Shown: piece by piece, positions 54,976-63,827 of the stretch
Layout: every line of letters starts with the position of its first letter
Position numbering within the stretch: position 1 is the first letter of the stretch
DNA from: Novosphingopyxis baekryungensis DSM 16222
Lineage (GTDB): Bacteria > Pseudomonadota > Alphaproteobacteria > Sphingomonadales > Sphingomonadaceae
Direction of reading: 5' to 3'
NCBI RefSeq assembly: GCF_000420305.1
Contig: NZ_ATUR01000005.1
Location: forward strand, 67,001 to 131,000
Length of the DNA: 64,000 bases
The notes under the pieces: model-generated
The model's database searches: none
What the model saw: the letters and a program-made list of their open reading frames with translations, nothing else
What the model was told of the DNA's origin: nothing
Translations under genes and position numbers: made by a program

Positions 54976-56436
54976 TCATGGTTTAAGCATGGTTTTCAGC
55001 GCCTTACGGGTGGCCTTGCCATAAGGCGGCTTGAAGCCACCCAGCCCGGCCACGTCCAGCTTGGGTTGGCGATAGACCGCGCGGCTGTGGCTGAACGTGC
55101 GGAACCCATCGATCCCGTGATAATTGCCCATGCCGGATGGGCCGATGCCGCCGAAGGGCAGATCTTCCATGGCGTTGTGGAACACCACATCGTTCACCGT
55201 GACGCCGCCCGAGATGGTGCGCCCGAGCACGGCCTTTTCTTCCGCTCCGTCCTGCCCGAAATAATAGAGGCCAAGCGGGCGGTCATGATCGTTCACATAA
55301 TCGATCGCCTCGTCCACCACGTCATAGGTCATGATCGGCAGGATCGGTCCGAAAATCTCTTCCTGCATGACGGCCATGTTGTCGGTCACGTTGCGCAGGA
55401 TGGTGAGCGGCATCTTGTTGCCGTTGGATCCGGCAAAATCCTCGCTTGCCGGATTGACCTCGATCAGCTCCGCACCCTTGGACCGCGCATCCTCGAGATA
55501 GCCGGTAAGCCGCTCATGGTTGCGCGCGTTGATGACCGAGGTGTAATCCTCATTCGCCAGCAAGGATGGATAAAGCGCCGAGACGCTGTCCTTCAGCGCG
55601 CCGATCATGTCCGGCTCCTGATCGCGCGCGACCATCAGATAATCGGGCGCGAGGCAGATTTGCCCGGCGTTCATCATCTTGCCCAGCGCGATGCGCTCCG
55701 CCGCTTTCGGGATATCGGCGGACCGGCCGACGATGGTCGGCGATTTACCGCCCAGTTCCAGCGTTACCGGCGTCAGATTGTCGGCGGCGGCGCGCATGAC
55801 GTGGCGGCCCACGCCAGTCGCGCCGGTGAAGATCATATGGTCGAACGGCAGCTGGGTGAAGGCCTTGCCCACCTCCGGCCCACCGGTCACGACCGCCATC
55901 TCCTCTTCATGGAAATATTCGGCGACCAACCGGCCCAGCAGCGCGCTGGTTTCCGGCGTGAATTCGCTCGGCTTCACCAGCGCGCGATTGCCCGCCGCCA
56001 GAACGCCGGCCATCGGCACCATCACCATGCCGACGGGAAAATTCCACGGCGCGACCACGCCGACAACGCCTTTGGGGCCATATTCCACGCTGGCCTTGGC
56101 ACCCAGCAGGCCGAGCGGGAACATCGGGCTGCGTTTTTCGCTGCGCGCCCACTGGCGAAAATGCTTCCTGGCATGTTTGAGTGCGTTCACCGACGGGCCG
56201 ATGTCGGTCAGCAGCGTCTGTTCATGGCTGCGATGGCCGAAATCGGCCGACACCGCCTTGGCAAAATCATCGGCATGATCGGTGAGCAGAAAGATCGCCC
56301 GGTTCAGGCGGTTTTCGCGTGCATTCATATCTTCCGGCGCGGCAACCGTGAACGCCTTGCGCTGGCGCATCAGCAGCGCGCGCATCTCTTCCGGGCTGTG
56401 GCTGGGGGTCTGGGCATCCTGTTCGGTCATCGCCAT
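54976..56436 (-). CDS. Aldehyde dehydrogenase, coniferyl aldehyde dehydrogenase type
   Basis: NAD(P)-dependent aldehyde dehydrogenase of 486 residues from ATG 56436, chosen because AGGAGAG lies upstream; a second ATG at 56430 is possible. Landmarks are APWNFPVGMV, catalytic Glu227 in LELGGKSP and nucleophile Cys261 in GQICLAPDY, plus EEIFGPILPI. The CLAPDY form and SRAVYRQPKLD end are typical of the coniferyl-aldehyde-like group. Role may be oxidation of aromatic or long-chain aldehydes; specific substrate not deducible. It is divergent from the thiolase. Confidence 0.9.
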   Translation of the reverse strand: MAMTEQDAQTPSHSPEEMRALLMRQRKAFTVAAPEDMNARENRLNRAIFLLTDHADDFAKAVSADFGHRSHEQTLLTDIGPSVNALKHARKHFRQWARSEKRSPMFPLGLLGAKASVEYGPKGVVGVVAPWNFPVGMVMVPMAGVLAAGNRALVKPSEFTPETSALLGRLVAEYFHEEEMAVVTGGPEVGKAFTQLPFDHMIFTGATGVGRHVMRAAADNLTPVTLELGGKSPTIVGRSADIPKAAERIALGKMMNAGQICLAPDYLMVARDQEPDMIGALKDSVSALYPSLLANEDYTSVINARNHERLTGYLEDARSKGAELIEVNPASEDFAGSNGNKMPLTILRNVTDNMAVMQEEIFGPILPIMTYDVVDEAIDYVNDHDRPLGLYYFGQDGAEEKAVLGRTISGGVTVNDVVFHNAMEDLPFGGIGPSGMGNYHGIDGFRTFSHSRAVYRQPKLDVAGLGGFKPPYGKATRKALKTMLKP

Positions 56437-56643
56437 GCAAGCTCTCCTTTTATGTTGTTTTTGCATGTTACCGTATCGCGGGCGCGATCCCAATGCGCAA
56501 AAGCCAAAAGCATCGCCTCCTGCGCGCTAAGGCATGGCCCGGGCGGCGGCACGCGGTGTTCCGGCACGTGCGGAAGGACCGAATTGCTTGCCCGCTCATT
56601 TGTCCTATATCAGACACGAAATTAACAGAGAGGCTGTCTTACC

Positions 56644-57831
56644 ATGTCCAGTTCCGATCCCGTCGTCATTCTGTCCTATGCCCGCACGCCCATGGGCGCG
56701 ATGCAGGGTGCGCTGTCCGATGTCAGCGCGACCGAGCTTGGCGCGGCCGCCGTCAAGGGTGCCGTGGAGCGCGCCGGGGTGAAGGGTGAGGATGTGGACC
56801 GCATCTATATGGGCTGCGTGCTGCCCGCCGGTCTTGGACAGGCCCCCGCCCGCCAGGCCGGGATCAAGGCTGCCCTGCCCAAATCCGTCCAGGCCACCAC
56901 CGTCAACAAGGTTTGCGGCTCGGGCATGCAGACGGTGATCATGGGCGCGGAGGCGATTGCCGTGGGCTCCGTGGATACCGTGATTGCAGGCGGCATGGAG
57001 AGCATGACCAATGCGCCCTATCTCCTGAAGAAGCATCGCAGCGGTGCGCGCATCGGGCATGACACGGCCTATGACCATATGTTCCTCGACGGGCTGGAAG
57101 ATGCCTATGAGGAAGGCCGTGCCATGGGCACCTTTGCGCAGGACATGAGCGATAAATATCAGCTGACCCGCGAAGGCATGGACGAATATTCCATTGAATC
57201 GCTGCGCCGCGCCAATGCCGCCATCGACAGCGGTGCGTTCGACAAGGAAATCGTGCCGGTTACGTTCAAGAACCGCGCAGGCGAGCAGACGGTGGACAAG
57301 GATGAAGGCCCCGGCAAAGGCCGACCCGACAAGATCCCCAACCTGCGCCCGGCCTTTGCCAAGGACGGCACGATTACCGCGGCGACCAGCAGCTCGATCA
57401 GCGATGGCGCTGCCGCCATCGTCCTGACCAGCCAGAGCAAGGCCGATGAAAAGGGCCTGAAGCCGGTCGCGCGCATCGTGGCACATGCCGCCCATGCGCA
57501 GGAGCCGTCCGAATTCACGATCGCTCCTGTCGGGGCTATCCAGAAGCTGCTGGAGAAAACCGGTTGGTCGGTCGACGATGTCGATCTGTGGGAAGTGAAC
57601 GAGGCTTTCGCATGCGTTGCCATGTTCGCGATGCAGGACATCGGCATCAGCCATGACAAGATCAACGTGAACGGCGGTGGTACCGCACTGGGCCACCCGA
57701 TCGGTGCCAGCGGCACGCGCATCATCACCACTTTGCTCGGCGCGCTGGAAACGCAGGGCAAGAAGCGCGGCATCGCCAGCCTGTGCATCGGCGGCGGCGA
57801 AGCCACGGCCATTGCCGTCGAGCTGATCTGA
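56644..57831 (+). CDS. Acetyl-CoA C-acyltransferase (thiolase)
   Basis: Thiolase of 395 residues, joining or splitting acyl-CoA and acetyl-CoA. The acyl-accepting Cys91 is in NKVCGSGMQ, the catalytic His351 in GGGTALGHPIGASG, and Cys381 in CIGGGEATA, with GGMESMTNAPYL and EVNEAFACVAMF between. It resembles PhaA/AtoB biosynthetic thiolases in length and in NKVCGSGM. The phosphobutyrate/PHB reductase gene is not adjacent, so fatty-acid, PHB or amino-acid roles remain open. ATG 56644 follows AGAGAGGCTG. Confidence 0.93.
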   Translation: MSSSDPVVILSYARTPMGAMQGALSDVSATELGAAAVKGAVERAGVKGEDVDRIYMGCVLPAGLGQAPARQAGIKAALPKSVQATTVNKVCGSGMQTVIMGAEAIAVGSVDTVIAGGMESMTNAPYLLKKHRSGARIGHDTAYDHMFLDGLEDAYEEGRAMGTFAQDMSDKYQLTREGMDEYSIESLRRANAAIDSGAFDKEIVPVTFKNRAGEQTVDKDEGPGKGRPDKIPNLRPAFAKDGTITAATSSSISDGAAAIVLTSQSKADEKGLKPVARIVAHAAHAQEPSEFTIAPVGAIQKLLEKTGWSVDDVDLWEVNEAFACVAMFAMQDIGISHDKINVNGGGTALGHPIGASGTRIITTLLGALETQGKKRGIASLCIGGGEATAIAVELI

Positions 57832-57838
57832 TCGGAAC

Positions 57839-57861
57839 GGGTGGGGCCACTGGCTCCACCC
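57839..57861 (+). terminator. Hairpin after the thiolase gene, possible terminator
   Basis: GGGTGGGGCC (57839-57848) and GGCTCCACCC (57852-57861) form a ten-base stem with one G-T pair and a three-base loop, eight bases after the thiolase stop. No T tract follows, so a terminator role is uncertain. Confidence 0.4.
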
Positions 57862-57940
57862 ACTTCACAACCGACCTGGCAGACAGGCCGTCATGCAATC
57901 CGTGCGTCGCTATTCGGCCCCGCGCGGTTTTACGCGACTC

Positions 57941-58456
57941 TTACTTGTCCGGCGCGGGCGGCAATTCCTCGTCGCCCCAAAGTCCGCTGGCTTCTATCCA
58001 GCCGCGCTGTCCGGACACATCGAACAGGCACCAGCCCTTGTCGCAATCACTGATCCGGCCGACCACGCCGGGTTCGGCGCGCCACGCGATACGCGCGCCA
58101 GCGTCAGGATTGCTGCGCATCGGGCGAATATTGCCGGTCACGATGGCGGTGCGGTCTCCCGACAATAGCCGCGAATGCATCCATCCCTGATCGCCATCGG
58201 GGTCTTCCACCTTGCGCCAGGCATCCATCCGGTCGATCACTTTCACCGGCAGATATTTTCGATGGTAGATCCATTTGATCGGAAATTCGGTCGATGGACC
58301 GGCGCGCATCCGCGCTTCATCGACATCGATCGACGCCCAATAAGGCAATTGCGGATCGCTCTGCGCCCTCAGCGGCTGGTTCATGGACGGCAGCGATGCG
58401 AACAGGGCGGCGGCGAGAACGGAAAAGCGGATTGATCGGACCTGCATGACGCGCAA
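57941..58456 (-). CDS. Exported SH3-domain protein
   Basis: 171 residues with a signal peptide (VLAAALFASLP, cut near QPLRAQS, residue 32) and SH3-like motifs (about 40-165): DVDEARMRAGPSTEFPIKWIYHRKYLPVKVI, WRKVEDPDGDQGWMHSRLL, then a second SH3 part with IAWRAEPGVVGRISDCDKGWCLFDVSGQRGWIEAS. This is the SH3_4/DUF1058 type of periplasmic proteins of unknown function. An ATG at 58447 may be the start. It is convergent with the thiolase and divergent from the hydroxyacid dehydrogenase. Confidence 0.85.
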   Translation of the reverse strand: MRVMQVRSIRFSVLAAALFASLPSMNQPLRAQSDPQLPYWASIDVDEARMRAGPSTEFPIKWIYHRKYLPVKVIDRMDAWRKVEDPDGDQGWMHSRLLSGDRTAIVTGNIRPMRSNPDAGARIAWRAEPGVVGRISDCDKGWCLFDVSGQRGWIEASGLWGDEELPPAPDK

Positions 58457-58585
58457 CTATCTCCCTTGGCGCAGCGCCTATACCGCCGCCCGCATGGCAG
58501 CGACAAGGCCTGGCATCGGACATCCCGTGATTTTGCCCTCTTACCGCTCCCGGCTTGCCTGCCTTTGTCTGGCACAGTAGCGAAG

Positions 58586-59590
58586 ATGGCCATGACCGAT
58601 CATCCCCGCATCGCCAAGCCACGCATCGTCGTCACCGCCAAGCTGCTGGACAGTGTCGAGGCGCGCATGGCCGAACTGTTCGACGTGCGCTTCAACCCGG
58701 ACGATCACGCTTTTTCACGCGACGAGCTGGCCGAGGCCATGGCCGATTGCGACGTGCTGGTGCCCACGGTGAGCGACCGGATCGATGCCGATCTGTTGAA
58801 GGGCGCGCCGGACCGGCTGAAAATGATCGCCAATTTCGGTGCGGGCGTGGACCATATCGATCTGGCCGCCGCGCAGGCACGGCGTATCACCGTCACCAAT
58901 ACGCCCGGCGTGTTTACCGAAGATACGGCGGACATGACGCTGGCGCTGATCCTGTCCGTCCCCCGCCGGCTGAACGAAGGCGAGAAGCTGGTGCGCTCCG
59001 GCGCATGGAACGGCTGGCGGCCCAGCGGCATGCTCGGCCATCGCGTTGGCGGCAAGACGCTCGGCATCATCGGCTTCGGACGAATCGGCGAGGCGGTGGC
59101 GCGCCGCGCCCGCGCCTTTGGCCTCAACATCCTGTATAACAAGCGGCGCCGCCTTCCCCCAATGCTGGAGGAAGAACTGGGCGTGACCTATGAGCCAGAT
59201 CTCGATCGGCTGGTGGCGCGCAGCGACATCGTCTCACTCCACGCCCCGCTGACCGAGGAGACGCGCGGGCTGATCGACGCCGGGCGCCTGTCCGCGATGA
59301 AGCCGAACGCCTATCTGATCAACACCTCGCGCGGAGAGCTGGTGGACGAAAACGCCTTGATCGAGGCCTTGGAGACGGGCCGGATCGGCGGCGCGGGGCT
59401 GGATGTGTACACCCACGAACCCGCGGTCGACGGGCGTTTGCTGGCGCTCGACAATGTCGTGCTGCTGCCGCATCTCGGCAGCGCCACGTTCGAGGGGCGC
59501 GAAGCCTCGGGCGAACGCGTGATTGCCAATATCCGCATCTGGGCCGATGGCCATCGCCCGCCCGATCAGGTGCTGACGGGCCTGGCCTGA
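58586..59590 (+). CDS. D-isomer specific 2-hydroxyacid dehydrogenase
   Basis: 334 residues from ATG 58586 (a second ATG is at 58592). The NAD motif GFGRIGEAVARRARAFG lies at about 156-172. The catalytic Arg is in NTSRGELVDENAL (after INTSRG), Glu in DVYTHEPAV and His in LPHLGSAT. Family members are glyoxylate/hydroxypyruvate reductases, which may suit the substrate here; GyaR-like alphaproteobacterial enzymes of this length are common. The frame also extends to 58466 without family similarity. It is followed at 119 bases by the Amt gene. Confidence 0.9.
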   Translation: MAMTDHPRIAKPRIVVTAKLLDSVEARMAELFDVRFNPDDHAFSRDELAEAMADCDVLVPTVSDRIDADLLKGAPDRLKMIANFGAGVDHIDLAAAQARRITVTNTPGVFTEDTADMTLALILSVPRRLNEGEKLVRSGAWNGWRPSGMLGHRVGGKTLGIIGFGRIGEAVARRARAFGLNILYNKRRRLPPMLEEELGVTYEPDLDRLVARSDIVSLHAPLTEETRGLIDAGRLSAMKPNAYLINTSRGELVDENALIEALETGRIGGAGLDVYTHEPAVDGRLLALDNVVLLPHLGSATFEGREASGERVIANIRIWADGHRPPDQVLTGLA

Positions 59591-59708
59591 GCCGGCAACA
59601 TGGGCAGGCGGCGCAATTCGCCCAACCGCCTGCAAATATTAACCAAATTGCAGCGCCGGCACGCCTAGATTAGCGTGGAGCATCCGCAAGCGGACAAAGG
59701 CCTGATCA

Positions 59709-60995
59709 ATGCGCGTATTTTCTATTTTCCCCGTGCTGTTTCTCGCGGCCATGGCCGCGCCTGCAGCGGCGCACGTGCCGGTGGCAATCACCGATTCGGG
59801 CGATACCGGCTGGGTGCTCACCGCCACGCTGTTCGCACTGCTGACGGTTCTGCCGGGCTTTGCACTGTTTCACGCAGGACGCGTGCGCGCCAAGAACATG
59901 CTGGCGATGCTGCTGGAAATCGGCGCGGTGGTTGCAGCGGTGTCCGTACTTTGGATTACGGTCGGCTACAGCCTCGCCTTTTCCGCCGATGGAAGCGACT
60001 GGATCGGCACGCTGTCCAACTTCATGTTTGCCGACACGCTGGCGGTGCGCGACGGCCAGAGCATCGGCGAGATCGTGTTTGCGCTGTTCCAGATGGGCTT
60101 TGCGCTGCTCGCCCCCGTCATCATGATCGGTGCCGCAGCGGAGCGCGCGCGGCTCGGCTGGGCGGTGCTTTTTGCAGCATTGTGGACGCTGCTGGTCTAT
60201 GTGCCGGTGGCCCGCTGGGTCTGGGGGGCCGGCTGGCTCGCCGATATGGGCGTGATCGATTATGCGGGCGGCCTTACCGTGCACATGACCGCCGGAATCG
60301 CAGGACTGATCGTCGCCCTGACGCTGGGTCGCCGCAAGGGTTGGCAGGGGGAGGATTTCATGCCCGCCAACCCGGCGCTGGCCTTTGGCGGCATGGCCTT
60401 GTTGTGGATCGGATCGGTCGCGATGGCCGGGGGCGCAGCGCTCACCGCGAGCGATCTGGGCGCGGGCAGCGCCATCATCAACAGCCATTTCGCGGCCGCG
60501 ATCTCCGCGCTCGTCTGGATTGCCCTGGAACGCCGGGCCGTCGGCCATGTCACCATCACCGGCTTTGCGCTGGGCGCTGTGGCGGGACTGGCGGCCATCG
60601 CGCCCGCCGCGGGCAGCGTCGGCCCCCTGGGCGCGCTGGTCATCGGCCTGCTTGCGGCCATTGCCTGCCGCGCCATGCTGCCGGTGGTGCGGATCAGGCT
60701 CGGAATCGACGATGCGCTGGGCATTTTTGCAGTGCACGGGATCGGCGGTCTGCTCGGCACGGTGCTGACGGCGGTCTTCTCCGCCAGCCTGTTCGACGGC
60801 GTGGGCTATACCGATGGCGCGGGTATCGTATCGCAGCTTGGCATTCAGCTTATCGCGGTTGCGGCCGTCGGCGCATGGACTGCCGTGGTCACCCTGATCC
60901 TGGGCTATGGCGTGTCCGCCGGCATCCGGATGCGCGTGAGCAGCGACAGCGAGGAGCGCGGTCTGGACGATGTGGGGGACAGCCTGCGCGCCTGA
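59709..60995 (+). CDS. amt: Divergent ammonium transporter (Amt/Mep/Rh family)
   Basis: 428 residues with a signal-like N-terminus (cut near PAAAH, about 22) and eleven hydrophobic segments. Conserved pore residues: twin His192 (VHMTAG) and His343 (AVHGIGG), Phe131 of the outer gate (QMGF), Trp172 (RWVWG) and Asp184 (DYAGG). The segment LLWIGSVAMAGGA (231-243) replaces the normal LLWFGWFGFNAGS, so the counterparts of AmtB Trp212, Phe215 and Ser219 are Ser236, Met239 and Ala243. The C-terminus keeps EERGLDD but lacks HGE. No glnK is beside it. Ammonium, or a related small solute, is the likely cargo. Confidence 0.85.
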   Translation: MRVFSIFPVLFLAAMAAPAAAHVPVAITDSGDTGWVLTATLFALLTVLPGFALFHAGRVRAKNMLAMLLEIGAVVAAVSVLWITVGYSLAFSADGSDWIGTLSNFMFADTLAVRDGQSIGEIVFALFQMGFALLAPVIMIGAAAERARLGWAVLFAALWTLLVYVPVARWVWGAGWLADMGVIDYAGGLTVHMTAGIAGLIVALTLGRRKGWQGEDFMPANPALAFGGMALLWIGSVAMAGGAALTASDLGAGSAIINSHFAAAISALVWIALERRAVGHVTITGFALGAVAGLAAIAPAAGSVGPLGALVIGLLAAIACRAMLPVVRIRLGIDDALGIFAVHGIGGLLGTVLTAVFSASLFDGVGYTDGAGIVSQLGIQLIAVAAVGAWTAVVTLILGYGVSAGIRMRVSSDSEERGLDDVGDSLRA

Positions 60996-61015
60996 GGGCG
61001 GATCGCTCCGCCCTC
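60994..61015 (+). terminator. Perfect hairpin between amt and the convergent gene
   Basis: GAGGGCGGA (60994-61002), loop TCGC, TCCGCCCTC (61007-61015), a nine-base perfect stem overlapping the amt TGA. It lies between convergent stops; no T run follows on either strand, so it is a possible bidirectional terminator or mRNA end. Confidence 0.45.
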
Positions 61016-61046
61016 GGCCTGCTTACCGCGTATCGATCGCCTGCCC

Positions 61047-62462
61047 TTAATCTCCGGTCAGGATTCGCTCCACCAGCTGCTCCACCGTCGGCACGAAGCC
61101 GTTGGAATAGAAGGGATCGGTCTTGAAATTATAGGCCGCATGGCCGGCGAACATCAGATTTTCGTCCGGATCGGCCCCATGGGCGATGTTCTGTAGCGAT
61201 TTCTGGATACAGAAGCTGCGCGGATCGGCCAGCCGACCGGTGGAATAATTGTCATGGTCTTTCCAGCTGGAAAAACCGCAATGGGACAGGCAGCCCATGC
61301 AATCGGCCTGATCCTTGCGGATCACCGCCCGCTCGTCCGGCGTCACGAACACCAGCGTATTGTCCGGCGTCTTCAGCGCGGTGGTATAACCCTGCTGGTC
61401 CCATTCGCGCGCGCGCAACAGATCGCCCGCGGCGACCCAGAAATTCTTGCCCTTCACGCCCACGTCCAGCTGATGGATATGTTCGCCCGCCTTTTCGGTG
61501 GAGAACGGAATCTGTCGCTCGGACCGGCCTTCCAGCGAGCGCAGGAACGGGTTCTTCACCGCGCTGGAATAAAAACCGGTGGGGCTGAACTTGTGCAGCA
61601 GCACATCGCCCTCCTCGATCTTCGTCAGCTCATCCTTCCACAGATCCGGTATCGGGCTTTCCTGCGTCAGCAGGGGCCGCGTGCCGTACTGGAACATGAT
61701 CTGCCCCAGCTCCGGATTGTCGATCCAGTCATTCCAGTCGCGCAGGAACCAGACGCCGCCCGCCATCACGATCGGCAGATCGTCCGAAATGCCCTCGGCG
61801 CGCATCATGTCGCGCAGCTGTTTTACGCGCGGGAACGGATCTTCCGGCTTGGTCGGATCCTCGGCATTGGACAGGCCGTTGTGGCCGCCCGCCAGCCAGG
61901 GATCTTCATAGACAACCGCGCCCAGCAGATCCGGCACTTTATGGTAAGCGCGCTTCCACAAGGCGCGGAAGGCCCGCCCGGAGCTGACGATCGGCAGATA
62001 ATAGACACCATATTGCTGCGCGATCTCGCTCAGCCGATAGGGCATGCCCGCGCCGCAGGTTACACCCTGCACCTTGCCGCGTGTCCGCTCCAGCACGCCG
62101 TGGAGCACCTGCTCTGCGCCGCCCTGTTCCCACAGCACATTGATATTGATCGCACCCTTGCCACCGGCAATCTCATGCGCCCGCTCGACCTGCGCCACCG
62201 CGCCGTCGATGGCATAGCGCACCAGCTGTTCATGCCGATCGGTCCGGGTGCGCCCGTCATAGGTTTGCGGAATGACATTGCCGTCATCGTCATAGCTATC
62301 CGCATTGACCGCGCTGACCGTGCCGATGCCGCCAGCCGCAGCCCAGGCCCCGGACGAAGCATGATTGGTGGCCGAAACGCCCTTGCCGCCTTCGACCAGC
62401 GGCCAGACTTCGCGTCCGGCATATTGAATGGGTTTCAGACCCTTGAACACAGCTATCCTCAC
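61047..62462 (-). CDS. NAD(P)H-dependent flavin oxidoreductase, nitronate monooxygenase family
   Basis: 471 residues, of the 2-nitropropane dioxygenase-like TIM barrel fold. Seen: AGGIGTVSAVNADS, INVLWEQGGAEQVL, GVTCGAGMP, an LPIVMAGGVWFLRDWND loop with the flavin-phosphate GG, and IMFQYGTRPLLTQESPIP. The C-terminal third has cysteine-rich DCMGCLSHCGFSSW, unusual for plain nitronate monooxygenases but seen in longer relatives. Start is GTG 62462 or the GTG at 62450 (AGGA before it). Substrate unknown; it may reduce or oxidise small organics. Confidence 0.85.
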   Translation of the reverse strand: MRIAVFKGLKPIQYAGREVWPLVEGGKGVSATNHASSGAWAAAGGIGTVSAVNADSYDDDGNVIPQTYDGRTRTDRHEQLVRYAIDGAVAQVERAHEIAGGKGAININVLWEQGGAEQVLHGVLERTRGKVQGVTCGAGMPYRLSEIAQQYGVYYLPIVSSGRAFRALWKRAYHKVPDLLGAVVYEDPWLAGGHNGLSNAEDPTKPEDPFPRVKQLRDMMRAEGISDDLPIVMAGGVWFLRDWNDWIDNPELGQIMFQYGTRPLLTQESPIPDLWKDELTKIEEGDVLLHKFSPTGFYSSAVKNPFLRSLEGRSERQIPFSTEKAGEHIHQLDVGVKGKNFWVAAGDLLRAREWDQQGYTTALKTPDNTLVFVTPDERAVIRKDQADCMGCLSHCGFSSWKDHDNYSTGRLADPRSFCIQKSLQNIAHGADPDENLMFAGHAAYNFKTDPFYSNGFVPTVEQLVERILTGD

Positions 62463-62627
62463 TCCCTCTAAACGGCCGATCGCCTTCTAAGATGGACCGC
62501 CATATTCAAAACGCAAATATGCGGGCCGGGCTAGGCGATGTTTGGCGCGCTGTAACCCCCAAAACGGTTTCCGGCGCTCGCCAGCCGGGCCTTATGGCCG
62601 CATGCGACCATATCCCAGCTGAACGCG

Positions 62628-63776
62628 CTAGCCCGTCCCCTCGACAAAATCACGGCGCCCCATGGCCGATCCATAAAGCAGCCGATAGCGCGCGACCATA
62701 CGGTCTTCATTGAACTGCGCCTGCGCCTTGACCCGGTTGGCTACCCCAATCTGCGCGCGCCTGGCAGGATCCAGCGCCAGCTTGGTGATCGCCAGCGCCA
62801 GTGCGGCATCGTCGCCAGGCGCGGTAATGAATTCGGCATTCGAGCCGCTGACCATGTCCTTTACATCGCCCACCGCCGGGGCCGCGACCGGAAGCCCTGC
62901 GGCCATGCCTTCGATCACCGAGATCGGGAACTGCTCGCTGTCGGACGAGAGCGCAAAAATATCGAACAGCCCGACATAGCGGTGGGGCCGGTCGAGAAAG
63001 CCCGGCATCAGCAAGCGATGCGCCATGCCCAGCCGGGCCGCTTCGGCCTGAATGGCATCCTTGTCCGGCCCTTCGCCGACAATGACGAGCATCACATCGT
63101 CCCCGGCGGCATGCACGGCGCGCACCAGACGGGTCAGCTGCTTGACCGGGCGCAGACCGGCAATCGTGCCGACGACGACCATGTCCCTGATCTTCTTGAA
63201 CCCGGGAATGGCGCCGCGCTGGGGCTTTTTTTCATACAGATCGACATCGATGCCATTGGCGATTCGCTGGATCTTCTCCGCGCCCTGATGCCAGGGGCCG
63301 CGCGCGATTTCCTCCAGCCGGAGCGAGGGCACCACCAGGGCACGGGCACGGGCCAGCGCCAGCGCGCGAAACCAGTTGCGCTTGCGCATGAGCCGCCGGG
63401 CCTCATCCTCGTTGAAACCGTCTTCATGATGGATCAGCGGCGGCAGGCCCATGGACGCGCCGAGGATGGTGTTGGCCATCACCGCGTCCATCGCGCCCCA
63501 ATTATAGGTCAGCACCAGATCGAACGTCTTCATATAATCGGCCAGCTGGCGATAGCGTTTCAGCCCCGGCTTGCCGGACAGCAAGGGCGCATCGTCCGGA
63601 AAGCGGACGGACAGACCCGGGTCGAGCGCCTTGCGCGCGCTATGGTCCCCATTGGCGACAAGGACGACATGCTCCGCCTGCCCGCCGAAACGGTTCATCA
63701 GCTTGGCGGTGCGGGCTTCCTTGCCCCCCAGATCGAAACTGCCGTGACAGTGCAGCAGGCGGACGGGGCGGCTCAT
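62628..63776 (-). CDS. Glycosyltransferase family 4
   Basis: 382 residues. The N-terminal LLHCHGSFDLGGKEARTAKL matches GT4 capsule/exopolysaccharide glycosyltransferases; the donor domain has VGTIAGLRPVKQLTRLVRA, VGEGPDKDAIQ and SSDSEQFPISVIEGMAAGLPVAA with the E-x7-E motif. It is one of two GT4 genes in the window, both away from the sugar-nucleotide cluster. Its donor is unknown. It ends 165 bases before the start of the nitronate monooxygenase-like gene on the same strand. Confidence 0.9.
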   Translation of the reverse strand: MSRPVRLLHCHGSFDLGGKEARTAKLMNRFGGQAEHVVLVANGDHSARKALDPGLSVRFPDDAPLLSGKPGLKRYRQLADYMKTFDLVLTYNWGAMDAVMANTILGASMGLPPLIHHEDGFNEDEARRLMRKRNWFRALALARARALVVPSLRLEEIARGPWHQGAEKIQRIANGIDVDLYEKKPQRGAIPGFKKIRDMVVVGTIAGLRPVKQLTRLVRAVHAAGDDVMLVIVGEGPDKDAIQAEAARLGMAHRLLMPGFLDRPHRYVGLFDIFALSSDSEQFPISVIEGMAAGLPVAAPAVGDVKDMVSGSNAEFITAPGDDAALALAITKLALDPARRAQIGVANRVKAQAQFNEDRMVARYRLLYGSAMGRRDFVEGTG

Positions 63777-63827
63777 GAAAGTCTGCTCATCGGGTCATGC
63801 TCACAGGATCACACGCTTTGCGGCAGC

